Assembly: GCA_033239125.1 (NCBI GenBank)
Contig: BSWB01000005.1
Span: forward strand, 101,803,994 to 101,867,993
DNA length: 64,000 nucleotides
Reading direction: 5' to 3'
Source: Fagopyrum homotropicum
Taxonomy: Eukaryota; Streptophyta; Magnoliopsida; Caryophyllales; Polygonaceae
Below are positions 11,648 through 23,865 of this stretch, one piece after another. The position numbers and the translations under genes were made by a program. The first letter of the stretch is position 1. The number at the start of each line of letters is the position of its first letter. The notes beneath the pieces were generated by a model, which saw only the letters and a list, made by a program, of their open reading frames with translations, had not been told where the DNA came from and did no database searches.

Positions 11648-11732
11648 GATACAAAATAGGCCCCTCTATTTTTCTTCCAGAAAATAAAGCTAAAAGAAAT
11701 TATAAATCATGGTTAATAAGGTAGCTAGTTAA

Positions 11733-13052
11733 GGGCAAATTAGTAATGTAGCATATTAACTGCCTAAAAGTTAAAGATAATAAAATTTAAAAAAACGGCA
11801 ACTGTTTGATACGGTATCTGGCGGTTCGTCTTCTTTCCTAATCATTTCATCGAAAAAGGAAGCGCCATTCTACACCTCCTTTGTATCGTGCGATTCTCCA
11901 TTCTCAACCTCCATCTTCAAATCTTCAACTTCGACCGTCTTCAACATCTTCGCTGAGCTATTCTTTGTTTAACGACAATCAATCCTTGTAAGTATTCCAA
12001 ACTATCTCAACATTATACCATTTTAATGGCTTCGATTTTCGTTTAAATCGAAAACAGTTGATGAGCGTTTTCCCTAAAATCCATACTCAAAACCGCCATT
12101 TTTTATCTGTAACTACATGGACTTTCATTCTATCGGCCTTGCATGTCTTATGAAGCATGATTTTGTGATTTATATTCGATTAGGTTTTTGAATCCGACGA
12201 CACAAAGAAGAACAGATCTGTTTTTGGCTGTTATGGAAATTAATTTTGATATTAGCCATTTCTGTGGAATTTATGTATTCGAATTAACAGTGATGAAAGA
12301 TTATGTACATAAATTATGTTTTTATGTGTTTTATGTGAAGAAGAAGTCTATGTACTCATACTTTTCCAAAACACTGTGTTATTTATGTGGTCGATGGTCT
12401 TATTTATGTAAATGTATGGTTTGTAATTTCAAATATTAGATGAATTATGTATGTATACCATTTTATGTATGTAATTATAGTATGGATCAGATTTATGTAC
12501 ATAACAGAGGATGGCAACTGTTATCTATTACATTATGTATCCCCTGTATAGCATTTTTGTACATAATTACAGAATGTGTTAGTTTATCATTAACGATTAT
12601 GTACTTACTTTGACATGTTTGATTTTGTATCATATACATTCTGTATCACAGTGTATGTATGTAATTACAGTATGATTCTGATATTTATGTATCTTATTTT
12701 ATCACATAAGTAATAAGTTTATGTATGAGGAATATGTACATACTTATAGAATGACTCAGTTTATGTTTGAACAACATGTACTTTAATCTCTTATGAACTG
12801 AGTGTATTAGTCTATGTTCCAAGTTTTTGACTGTCACAAGTTATGGTTGACAGAATTATGTTTGAGTTTGTATTATGTATGCAATGTAGGTCATGTACAA
12901 TGCTTTTTTCTGTTATTGCAATGTTTATGTAGCTATTATGTGCATAATATTATGTAGGACATTTAACATATACAGACAAATTATGTAATATAGTATTTAG
13001 CCAGAAATTGACTGAGAATTTTTTTCTATTTACTATGTGTTTGAAGAACAAA
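11733..13052 (+). promoter_or_regulatory. MULE left arm: terminus, promoter and leader of the Ulp1-like gene
   Basis: Non-coding. A pyrimidine-rich leader-like stretch at about 11870-11990 (CTCCATTCTCAACCTCC) ends in a possible splice donor (TGTAAGTATTCC near 11988). The following 1 kb is AT-rich and full of TTATGTA-type words, and could be a leader intron ending before the ATG at 13053. I see no other gene here; the 83-codon open frame at 12188 has no resemblance to anything I know. Confidence 0.45.
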
Positions 13053-16000
13053 ATGGTAACAACGAAACAAATGGCTGTCAAAAACCAAACCAAGGAACAA
13101 AGAGATGAAGCACAGGCTCGTCGCATTAAAAAAGTGAATATTTGAAATCAAATTGCTATATTAGTCACAGGACTTATGTAACAGTATAGTAAAGCACATA
13201 AAAACATAAATTAATCTTTAATCACTATTATGTTAAATCATTTCTACTTTTAATAGTTTCTGATTACATTTCCATATTCATATCAGTTATTTTCTTATTT
13301 ATGTACAATACTGTATATAGTACTAGTTTAGTAGTTAATAATGAAATATTTTACCTTATGTACATTTCAGCGGAGAGAGATGGATGGTTCCTGTACGCAA
13401 GATGTCAATAGGCTAATAAATTCTGATAACCCACAAATAAAGGTTAGTAAATTGAAATTTGCACCACATAGTTTACATTTGTTGATCATAAAGATAAATG
13501 CATTTTCCATTTTATGTTTATGCAGTTTACCTACAGATGGACAGAAACAAAAAAATCAATAAATGGCAGAATCAATAGCTACATGAGGCTTCCTCTAATA
13601 CCTATGATTTTGGATGAGCTATCTACAGCTGACAAAAACAGACTTAAGGCGTCAATTTTTGGGCCTCTGTTGGAGATGAGCACTAAAATCAAAATGTCCA
13701 ACCAGCTCATTCACTTTATGTTAATGAGGGAGGTAAAGACGAGAAGACATTACTCGATGTGGTTTGCAATTAACAGTGTTCTTTTGAGGTTTAGTGTCAT
13801 GGAGTTTTGTGAGATTACCGGACTCCCAAATTCTCCGGAATCTGGCTCAGGTGTAGAAGAAATGGAGGATGTCAACATGAGAGATGTAATTGGGATTGAC
13901 AGATGCACAAACGATGAATTGGAGCAAATCTTCAAAGATGAGCCGAAGGAGTCTCCCAACAAGTACAAAATGACACTCATTTTGTTCATTGAAGGTGTTC
14001 TAACATCAAAGAATGGAAAGACGTTGATAACGCAACACACTATAAATCTCCTAAGTGACATGGAGTTGTTCAACAAATTTCCATGGGGTCGTTTTGCTTA
14101 CACCATAACGAGGAGATCATTTCAATCGTGCCATGCTGGAAAGGAGAGAAACAGCGGTGGATACCAGATTGGTGGATTCCCTTTGGCATTACAGGTAATG
14201 TATAGGTTCTAATTTTGTCAAAGGTTAAGGAATATTTATTGATTGTTATGTACTATCTGTGTAACATGCTTCTGTATAACATGGTTATGTATATGTACAT
14301 GTTTTATACATAGTACCGAGCTGTGTCATGCTTATGTGCATATTATTATTTACTTGATATTGTTTTATTTATTCTATGCTTATGTACTCATTCCATTATG
14401 GTAAATGTGTTACATCATTATTTTTAATGAATTATGTATTTATTAGATTGAGTTGCAACATCTATGTACTCACTGTTATGTATACATATGTGTAATGAAG
14501 CATTTGTGTTGATTAATTATAGTTTTCATTTTTGTAATATTTGTAGATACTTGTCTTCAATTCCATACCAAAGTTTGCAAAGCATTTTGCAACTATAATC
14601 AATGCAGAGGCAACCCCATCATGCCTTAGGTATGTATCCAAATCTGGGAAGGGTGACAAGCTATACCCTGGATATACTAAGCTCCAGGGTATTGCTGAAA
14701 CTCTTCAAACAGAAGATATTAAGACAGTTGATGTTGAGAAGGAAGAGGATGACTATGAAAGCTAGTATATGGAGGGTGATGATGATAGGATTGATGCACT
14801 ATTTGGTATTGGGTTTCATAATGTTGTCCCCATAGTGACTAGGCCTTTAATTTATCATGCAAAGGAGGAAGAGTTTAGGTGTGTTCTAATTAAAATTAGT
14901 AAATTGTTTTATTTCATACATTACGTGATATGTAACGTACACCCTGTTTGTGTTATTATGTAGGCCTAGTACTGAGAAAATTGTGATTCGAGAAATCAAC
15001 GACGACAAGGATGATAAAGATGACTTTGTGAACCCACCAGAAGACATTGGTATGTAGTAACTGTAACACCCCGAATCCTAGAGAACTCGAAATGCTACGG
15101 GCTGGGACCTCACAATGGGTCCCGGCCCTTAGCCTGGCAACAACTTCATCGGACCTTACAACACGGCACAAATAAAAAGGCAAAACAAAGAGTTTTATAA
15201 CATGAGCGGAAATAATAAGAATCCAAATTCTGAAAACAATACAGCCAAGTCTTAAAAACCAGAAATACCAACATCAGTCTCAATAGTCATAAAATGAAAT
15301 ATAACAGCCCCGTCCTATAATGCACGGAACCCCGGCTGCCCACTACCGCCGGATCACTCGATCGCCTCCCTAACCTGCAAGGCATCTACAAGCGGTATAA
15401 AACCGTTAGCTAACATTCTATGCATAAGTATAACGGTAAAAGCACAAACACACAACATACGCAATCAGCATGTAACACTCATTCCTTTTTATTATCTTTA
15501 ATTAAGTGATACGTCATTACTAATGATACTTATTTTGTGACACGAGGGATTCCCAAACCTCGCCCCTGTCCCCGTTTACCAACGCGGAATGGTACTAATG
15601 CATGTGACCGTCTACCGGACTGGGCTGGTCGCAGGGAACCTCCTAGACTCTCGCAAGAGCTAGGCAGATGATGTCACGACCCGTTATCATACACTTGGGT
15701 CAATTATACTATACTACAGTCGGCCTATTGCATTTTTGTTATTTATCTTAACTATCACACACCACTCATACGCATCACACACATGCAAGAAGCTAGCTAA
15801 GTAAGTCAGTGGACTTACCAGAATTAAAACTCGTCTCTCTTAACAACACTAACAGTAGCTGCAGGGACTCAGTTGCCTGTCAAAGGAGGCACGTGGATCA
15901 ACATTTTTCCTTGGATACTTAGAAGTCTAAAACTCCTAAGATGTATGATTCTATGTGCAGAAGTTATTACAATGTCTATTTAAGGTAAAATGACTATTTT

Positions 16001-17084
16001 ACCCTTGGTTCCGAGACTTCCAAAAACCCGTAAAAAGTACTTAAATTCTTACTTGAGGCTAACTAATCAAGTTCTACTCCCTAGGATGATTTTAGGTGAC
16101 AACTATAAAAACTACCCATTTTCTATTTCCCGAAAAGTCACTAAAGTCCAACTACAGCTTTAAATAAAAAATTAAAATAAACTTATAAAAATTCTAAAAT
16201 AAATTTCTAACTTATCTATGATCTCTAATCTACTCATAGGAGAAATAATTTCTTAAAACTGTTCAATCGTTATTCCTACAAAAATCTTTAAAGTTGCCTA
16301 CAACACTACAATTGTTCCCATACTTAGTCAAATTTTTCTGCTGGAAAAACAGCTCAACTACTCCACTTTGAGACCCTATAACTTTCAATCCGACCGTTCA
16401 TTTGTTCCCAAATTTTAATACAGTAAACTATGTATATCTATCTATGATCTATTAAAAGTTCAACGGTGGATCTTCAACCAATCGTTTTAACATTGGTTCA
16501 CAACAGTGGCCATTCTTACTTTCAAAACTGAAGTTTTAAAGGGAGTTTCTCACTTCAATTTATATGATAATCTGATCTACTTCACTAGGTCATCTAATGG
16601 CCATAAATTGGACACTCTAGGAAGCTACAACAACTCGCTTACTACTCATCACTTCTCTAGTTCGATCTATCCTCATCACCACACTAAAACATTTTAAAAC
16701 CTAAGTACACACATGTCTATTTCATCTATAGTTTAAAGATTGAACTGCAGCCAAGATAAAGGGAGAATGATTGATCATTTACCCAAGGTTTTGATGACTG
16801 CAGAAGGTAAGTTGTTGCACTAGTGTGGGAGGGTCCGATTCCAAGGTGGCCGTCTCTTCTTTTGTCACCGCAGGCCACGAACGAACAGCCCTCCAACTGG
16901 TTATCTTCTGGGAAGGAGTGTGTACTGAGAGTTAGATTTAGAGAGGAACTTAAGTGTAGAAGGGCTGGCTGAAATTACTTACACTACTCCGGCTGCTGGC
17001 GAGCTTTTCCTTGCAATTTCTTGTGGTTGGAACGTTGTTGAGTGTGTGCAGAATGTGGGCAACAGCAGGAGGGTTTGCTGCGTG

Positions 17085-17235
17085 AACCTGGAGCACAGAA
17101 AGGACGACTGGCTGCTGTAGTTCCCTCGCTTCTGGCGTAAATCTGGAGCACAGGAAAGGCGTTGCAGTTCCTCTCTTCTGGCGTGAATTTGGAGCACAGA
17201 ATAGGCGTTGCAATGCCTCTCTTCTGGCGTGAATA
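17085..17235. repeat. About 50-bp tandem repeats in the level-4 LTR
   Basis: Units of the form TCTTCTGGCGTGAAT..TGGAGCACAG, separated by AGGCGTTGCA-type text, occur three to four times. The same array is in the other LTR at about 35584-35734 with a few substitutions. It contributes spurious short open frames on the minus strand. Confidence 0.75.
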
Positions 17236-17694
17236 TGGGGTTGTTACAGCCCCTTAATTATCTCCTTAAATATCTCATTTATGCAGCTGTTACAAAGTGG
17301 AGAGAAGGAAAGAGAAGGGCTGGCAGTTCATACGTAATTCACAGGCTGGAGAGGGCTGCAAGTTGGGCTGGAGGGAGCTGAATGTGTTGGGCCGGAGGGG
17401 CTGTTAATGGGCTCGTAACTAGCTTCTCCCGGACTGCTGCAGGCTGGGCTCGAAGTCACCTGCTGGGCTGTTATGGGTAAGCAAAAAACTGGGCTGTTTA
17501 AGGTAGAAAAAACGTGGGCTGAAGCATGCAAGAAAGGTGGCTGAATTACTTGTCAAAAATCTGTCAAAACTCGTCACAGCTTGTCAGGATCTCGTCTCAG
17601 CTTAGTCATGATCTCGTCTCAGCTTAGTCATGGCTCGTCACAGCTTGTCATGAGCTCGTCACAGCTTGTCCTCAATAAGAATGAATTATAATAC

Positions 17695-17900
17695 TAGGGT
17701 TTGATATAAATCTATCATTTTATGTGAATTAAATTCTACATAAAATAATAGATAGTTATAAGGGTTAGAGTTTGATATAATTTTATCATTTTATGTGAGT
17801 TAACTTCTACATAAAATAATAGATAATTCTAAGGATTAGAGTTTGATATAATTTTATCATTTTATGTGAATTAAATTTTACATAAAATAATGAAATTTGT
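17695..17900. repeat. Three 71-bp tandem repeats with internal inverted repeats
   Basis: TTGATAT recurs at 17701, 17772 and 17843. Each unit holds ATTTTATGTG, a spacer of about ten bases, and CTACATAAAAT, so each could fold as a hairpin. The second copy of the array is at 36195-36400 in the other LTR. It lies near the outer start of the LTR in element orientation, that is in the presumed U3 region. Confidence 0.8.
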
Positions 17901-18327
17901 GAAGGGAGAGATACTAGATAGAATGGGAAACCGTCAACGGCGGAATTAGACGGAATAAAAATTCCGGATATTACATCAGTACCCCCTTAAAATAAGTTTC
18001 GTCCCGAAACTTAGGACAAGGTATTTAATTAAACGACATCCATAAATAAACTGGTATGTCCTAGTCTCACTAGAATTTAGTTTCCTTTTCTAAACTTCTC
18101 TCTCACTAGAATTTAGTTTCCTTTTCTAAACTTCTCTAACCTTATCAAAGCGTAACGAAAAAAAATGGTCGTTACATCAGATCCCCCTCAAAAATAAGTT
18201 TCGTCCCGAAACTTAGGGTAGTTCCCAAGATCATGAAACGTAAGAGAGCCCTATGACTAACAAGTTACCACATCAAGATACATATGGTTCACACACAAGC
18301 ACATCAAACATATCACACATACAATCA

Positions 18328-21300
18328 CTAAAAGTAACCAAACAAGGATGTAGAACTACCTGACGGTCCTATAGACGTCTCTAGCTCCGCATAAAACTCG
18401 GGATAGTTCCGCCGGATACTATCCTCCGTCTCCCAAGTGGCCTCATCAATCCCTCGTCTCGACCACTGTACTCTCAACATGGGTATTACTTTCGATCGAA
18501 GGCGTCTCATACCTCTCTCCAAAACTGCGATCGGGTGCTCAGGAAATGTATGATCCGGCTCAACCACTAGGTCATCATGGCTCACTATGTGTCTCGGGTC
18601 GTGCACATACTCTCTCAACTGAGACACATGGAACACTGGATGGACTCCCTCCAATCGGGGTGGCAATGCCAATCTATAAGCCACCTCTCCTATCCGCTCT
18701 AGGATCTCAAAGGGCCCGACATATCGGGGACTCAACTTCCCTTTAATGCCGAAGCGTCGAACACCCCTCGTCGGTGACACCTTCAACCATACCTGGGCGC
18801 CAACCCTGAACTCCAGAGGCCTGCGCCTCTTATCAGCATAAGATCTCTGACGGCTCTGTGCAGTCAACATCCGCTCTCGGATCAATGCTACCCGAGCCAT
18901 CTCATCCTGGACCTGCTCGGGCACTACCCCACTCATCCTCCCAGGCTCATCCCAACACAAAGGTGTACGACACCTCCGCCCATATAGTGCCTCATAAGGA
19001 GCCATCCCAATAGTCGCGTGCCAACTATTGTTATAAGAAAACTCTACCAAAGGGAGGTGGTCGGGCCATACCTGCCCCCAATCAAGCACACACGCCCTCA
19101 ACATGTCCTCAAGGGTCTGAATAGTCCTCTCAGACTGCCCGTCCGTCTGAGGATGGTATGCCGTGGTGAACTGTAAGCTCGTCCCTAAGGCGGCGTGTAC
19201 CTGCTGCCAGAACCTCGAGGTAAAACGCCCATCCCTATCTGAAATGATCGTCCTCGGCACTCCGTGGAACCTCACAATCTGTCGGGTAAACTCCTCGGCT
19301 AAACGAGACACCGGCCACGTTTCCTTAATAGGAATGAATCGTGCCGTCTTCGTCAACCGATCCACTACAACCCATATCGCATCAAAGCCTCTACTCAACC
19401 TCAGGCCAGTAACGAAGTCCATGGAAATGTCCTCCCACTTCCACTGGGGAACTGGAAGTGGTTGGAGCTCTCCTCCGGGCCTGTGGTGCTCAATCTTGAC
19501 CTGCTGACAGGTCGCACACTGGGCTACATATCTAGCCACATCGGGCTTGAGCCCGCCCCACCAATAAGATCGTCGTATATCCTGATACATCTTACTCGCG
19601 CCGGGGTGGACGGAGTAAGGTGTAGAATGGGCCTCCTGCAGTATACGCTGCCTCAACTCTCTGTCAGAGGGTACACATATGCGCTCCTGGCGCCTCAAAA
19701 TCCCATCTGCACCCACCATAAACTGTGGTGCCTCCCCTCTGGACATTCTCTCCCTGATCCTCGTCAGTGCTGGACAACCCTCCTGTTTATGCCGGATCTC
19801 TTCCGTCAGATCCGGTGAAACCTCTAATGCCGACAAATGCCCGTCAGTATCGGGAAACCGGATGTCTACCTCCAACCAAATCAAATCTCTCTGCAACTGG
19901 GTCTGAACAGTCAATCTAGCAATCGCAGCCTCGCGAGGTGTCCTCCTACTAAGGGCATTGGCGACCACATTCGCCTTCCCCGGATGATAAAGGATCTCTA
20001 AGTCAAAGTCCTTAATCAGCTCTAGCCATCTCCTCTGGCGGTTATTCAACTCCCGCTGAGTGAATATGTACTTCAGACTCTTGTGGTCTGTAAAGATCTG
20101 ACAGGTGGTCCCGTAGAGGTAATGACGCCAGATCTTCAAGGCGTGAATAACTACAGCTAGCTCAAGGTCGTGAGTAGGGTAATTCTCCTCATAGGCCTTC
20201 AGCTGTCGAGACGCATACGCAATGACCCTACCCCTCTGCATCAGGACGCATCCCAAGCCCATCTTGGATGCATCGCTGTAAACGACGAAGTCCTCAACGC
20301 CTTATGGCTGTGCTAGCACCGGAGCAGAAGTCAATCTCTCCTTCAGCTCCTCAAAGCTCCGCTGACAGGGCTCGGTCCATGCAAATCTGATGGACTTCCT
20401 TAACAAGGAAGTAAGTGGTCTAGCAATCACAGAAATACCCTTCACAAACCTACGGTAGTAACCAGCCAAACCTAGAAAACTGCGTACCTCCTTGACCGTC
20501 TTAGGGGCGGCCATGATGCAACTGACTCTATCTTCTCCGGGTCCACCTTGACTCCTTCGGCAGAGACAATGTGGCCAAGGAAGGCAACCTCAGGCATCCA
20601 GAACTCACACTTAGAGAGCTTAGCATAAAGCTCTCTATCCTGTAAAACCCGCAACACCGTCCTCAGGTGTCCGGCGTGCTCCTCTCTACTCCGGGAGTAC
20701 ACTAAGATGTCGTCGATGAAAACTACCACAAACTGATCTAAAAAGTCAATGAAGATGCCATTCATCAACTCCATGAAGACAGCAGGAGCATTGGTGAGCC
20801 CGAAAGGCATCACCACGAACTCATAATGACCGTATCTGGTCCGAAATGCTGTCTTCGGTATGTCCTCTTCCCGCACTCTCAGCTGGTGGTATCCTGACCT
20901 CAAGTCAATACGTGAAAACACCGTAGCTCCCTGTAACTGATCCAGCAAATCATCAATACGCGGCAGCGGGTACTTATTCTTGACGGTGACTTTGTTCAAC
21001 TCTCGATAGTCGATACAAAGCCTCATGGATCCGTCCTTCTTCCTGACGAAGAGGACTGGTGCACCCCAGGGAGACACACTGGGTCGGATGAAACCCTTCT
21101 CTGCCAACTCCTCAAGTTGCTTCTTAAGCTCAAGCATCTCGACTGGTGCCATGCGGTATGGAGCCTTAGAGATCGGCCTCGTGCCGGGCTCCAACTCAAT
21201 CCCAAAATCTACGCTCCTCTGTGGTGGTAAGCCAGGCGGCTCGCCAAAGACATCCTCAAACTCACAAGCTACCGGGGTCTCTGCTAATGATGAACTCGTC

Positions 21301-23228
21301 TCCTCCTTCATGGCGTAACACCAGAAGGCCTCACATCCCTGACCTATGAGCCTTGCGGCTCGGACCGCACTAATGACTGTCCCTATCTTCCCGAGGTTCC
21401 ACCCTCGAAAGACTTCCTCCTGCCCAGACTCCGTAGTGACCGTCACTGTCCTCCTCCTGACGTCCAAAACATCTCTATGGCGGTCCATCCAGTCCATCCC
21501 AAGTATGACTTCCTCATGCACTAAGTGCATGACATGAAAGTCGGCTAGCCAGTCACGACCTCCCAAGTGGATAGGACAATCGTGAATCTCTCGAGTACCA
21601 CGAACCCTACTCCCATCGGGTAACCTTATAAGGAAAGGTTCCCCCTCTACGGTATCTAAGGTCAGCCTATCTATGCAATCATCAGATATGAAAGAGTGCG
21701 TCGCACCCGTATCAAAAAGTACTCGGACTGGAAAGCCATGAATCGTGATAATACCTGTGGCTGCGGGCGCTTCTGGCTCTACGGCACTCCTCAACTCAAA
21801 GACTCGAGCCTGAGTACCCCTAGTCTCTGAAGTGCCTCCACCACGCCCTCTACCTCTAGCTGGAATCTGAGCAGAACCCTGTGAATATGCCTGACCCGGA
21901 GCCCGCTGCTGCTGACCCCGAGCCTGATACTGAGACTGCCTCTGTCCTCCTCCTGGGGTACCAGCTGGTGAGGACCCCTGCTATGATGTTACCTTGCCCT
22001 GTCGGCAAAAGGTAGCCCTGTGGCCCAGCTGGCCGCAAGTAAAACATGTAACTGGTGGCCTCCTACACTCCGGCTTAATGTGTCCCTGCTCCCCACAGTT
22101 GTAGCACTGACGTACTCTAGATCCCATCTGTGGTGCCACCTGGTGACTAGAACGGCCCTGGGACTGACCACGCCTATGACCTGACCCCCCTACTCCAGTA
22201 TTGACTGGTCCGGTCCTCTGTCTCTTGTCTGACCCTCCAGACTGCATAGCTCTACGGTGACCCAGTCGGTCCCTTTCATACGCTGAAGCCCGATCCTGAT
22301 AATCAGCTAAGGAGTCACAGCGGAACCCTGCTAAATAGGAGCGGGTAGTCTCTCTCAGTCTCCGGGAAAACAGATACACGTGCTGGTCCACAGGTGGTGC
22401 AGCAGGACCCAACAGTGACAACTCCTCCCGGAACTTCCTAATAGCCTCAGCTATCGGAACATCCTCAAAATCTGCCTCCAAGAAGTCCTGCACTCGGTCC
22501 CTTCTCAGTGAGGTAGGACAAAAGGTCTCTCTCACGAGACTCAGCAACTACTCGAATCGGGACACTCCGCCCCTCACTGTCCTCCACCAGTACTGTGCCT
22601 GGTCCCTAAACAATGTCTGAACCAACTCCACCTTACGACTCTCAGGGCAGCGAATCGCCTCTAGCGCGGACTCCACATGACTGATCCAATGTTCCACCTC
22701 AAGTCCAACGTTCCCGTCGAAGGTGGGAACTCGCTGATGGTTGAATGTCTTTAACCATTCATCTGGTCTCGGTAGCCTCAGCTCATCCCTCACTCGGTCA
22801 TCCTCGACAGCTCTCACTGGTGCAGCTACCACCGGTGGAACTACCACCTGAGTCACCCTTTGAGAGACCTCTGCTGACCTAGCTGGCACTGACGGTGCTA
22901 GAGGTGGTGCTCCGGCCTTGTATGCTTCTTGCACCTGCTGGACATAAGCTCGATACTCCGATGCTCCAATCGATACGCGGCCAGAATCAGCAGGCCCTGC
23001 ACTCCGTACTCCGGACCTAGTAGCAGTCTCATCCCTAACCTCTGGAACAATACTCTCGGCCACCTCCTCAGCAGGTACATCCGCAGCTGGTGGATCTACA
23101 ACAGGGACACGTCCTCGACCTCGGCCCCTGTGAGGCCTGCCCACACGTCCCTGTCTTGGGGCTCTAGGAGGAAGGGGAGGTCGGCCCTCTCCTCGTCCAA
23201 CGTAAGCTGTCGCTCTCGTACGTGCCAT
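18328..23228 (-). pseudogene. Gag-pol polyprotein of the Tekay-like element, broken in four places
   Basis: Gag starts at 23228 (MARTRATAYVGRG), with WISHVESALEAI and YWWRTVRGG, then two zinc knuckles (CYNCGEQGHIKPEC, CFTCGQLGHRATFC, about 22020-22120). Protease follows with VLFDTGATHSFIS (about 21700), reverse transcriptase with FIDDILVYS (about 20710), RNase H with YSDASKMGLG (about 20260) and TDHKSLKYIF, and integrase with an HHCC finger and DFVTGL, SDRDGRF and SERTIQTLE. A chromodomain at the end (PIAVLERGMRRLRSKVIPML, WSRRGIDEATWETED) probably steers integration to certain chromatin. Breaks: TAG at 22548-22550, TAG at 21981-21983, a one-base shift near 20510, and TAA at 20302-20304. Reading resumes in the same frame after each stop, so these are recent point changes, not rearrangements. 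The copy cannot make a full polyprotein. Confidence 0.92.
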
Positions 23229-23548
23229 CTGGTAATGACGTGATCAATATAAGACTACTTTAGTTCCTAGTAAGGACATGACTATCTTATTACTTTAGGT
23301 CACTTCTAAAGGTCACAAAGTTACTAAATTACAAGTTATAACAGAAGTCCAATAAACTATGCTATCGAGTTTAGCGGAGGTAGTGGCGGTCCGTGCATTC
23401 TATCCCAACCCATTTATGCTCATGATTTGGAAAACAAAAATTTCATTTTAAAAGTTCGGAACCCTTGCGGTTTCCGTTTATTTGTTTATTCGGCCTTTTT
23501 GAAGATGGCGAGTGCCGTTGTTGCCAACCTAGCGCTCTGATACCATAT
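23229..23548 (-). other. Leader and primer-binding site of the level-4 element
   Basis: On the minus strand, TATGGTATCAGAGCGCTAGG follows the 5' LTR closely. TGGTATCAGAGC is the usual primer-binding site complementary to the 3' end of plant initiator methionine tRNA. The remaining 300 bases up to the gag ATG at 23228 are non-coding leader. Confidence 0.85.
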
Positions 23549-23865
23549 TGTAACACCCCGAATCCTAGAGGACTCGAAATGCTACGGGCTGGGACCTCAC
23601 AATGGGTCCCGGCCCTTAGCCTGGCAACAACTTCATCGGACCTTACAACACAGCACAAATAAAAAGGCAAAACAAAGAGTTTTATAACATGAGCGGAAAT
23701 AATAAGAATCCAAATTCTGAAAACAATACAGCCAAGTCTTAAAAACCAGAAATACCAACATCAGTCTCAATAGTCATAAAATGAAATATAACAGCCCCGT
23801 CCTATAATGCACGGAACCCCGGCTGCCCACTACCGCCGGATCACTCGATCGCCTCCCTAACCTGC
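23549..23865 (-). repeat. 5' LTR of the level-4 element, inner part
   Basis: It matches 15062-15378 of the other LTR almost base for base (differences seen: GAGAACTCG against GAGGACTCG, CACGGCAC against CACAGCAC). It ends with CCTGC at 23861-23865, the left copy of the target duplication of the level-5 element. Confidence 0.92.

Larger units (their letters stand above)
15062..17975 (-). repeat. 3' LTR of the level-4 gypsy element
   Basis: In plus orientation it runs from TGTAACACCCCGAATCC to ATTCCGGATATTACA. It carries the block shared with other LTRs (CCCGTTATCATACACTTGGG at about 15680-15699), tandem repeats of about 50 bp at 17085-17235, a cluster of CTCGTCACAGCTTGTC-like units at 17570-17672, and three 71-bp repeats at 17695-17900. 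Short open frames on both strands here (for example 16506 and 16950) are repeated in the other LTR and are not genes. The polypurine tract TTTTAAGGGGGTACTGA (minus strand) abuts its inner edge at 17976. Confidence 0.92.

Noticed and set aside
11413..11732. Search for a 9-bp MULE target duplication at the left end
   Set aside because: Candidate GCTAGTTAA (11724-11732) does not match TTTTAACTC (43413-43421) as a direct repeat, so the MULE limits are given as approximate only.
17085..17672. Regular short repeats suggestive of a CRISPR-like array
   Set aside because: Units are diverged and adjacent without unique spacers, occur in both LTRs of a plant retrotransposon, and have no associated genes.
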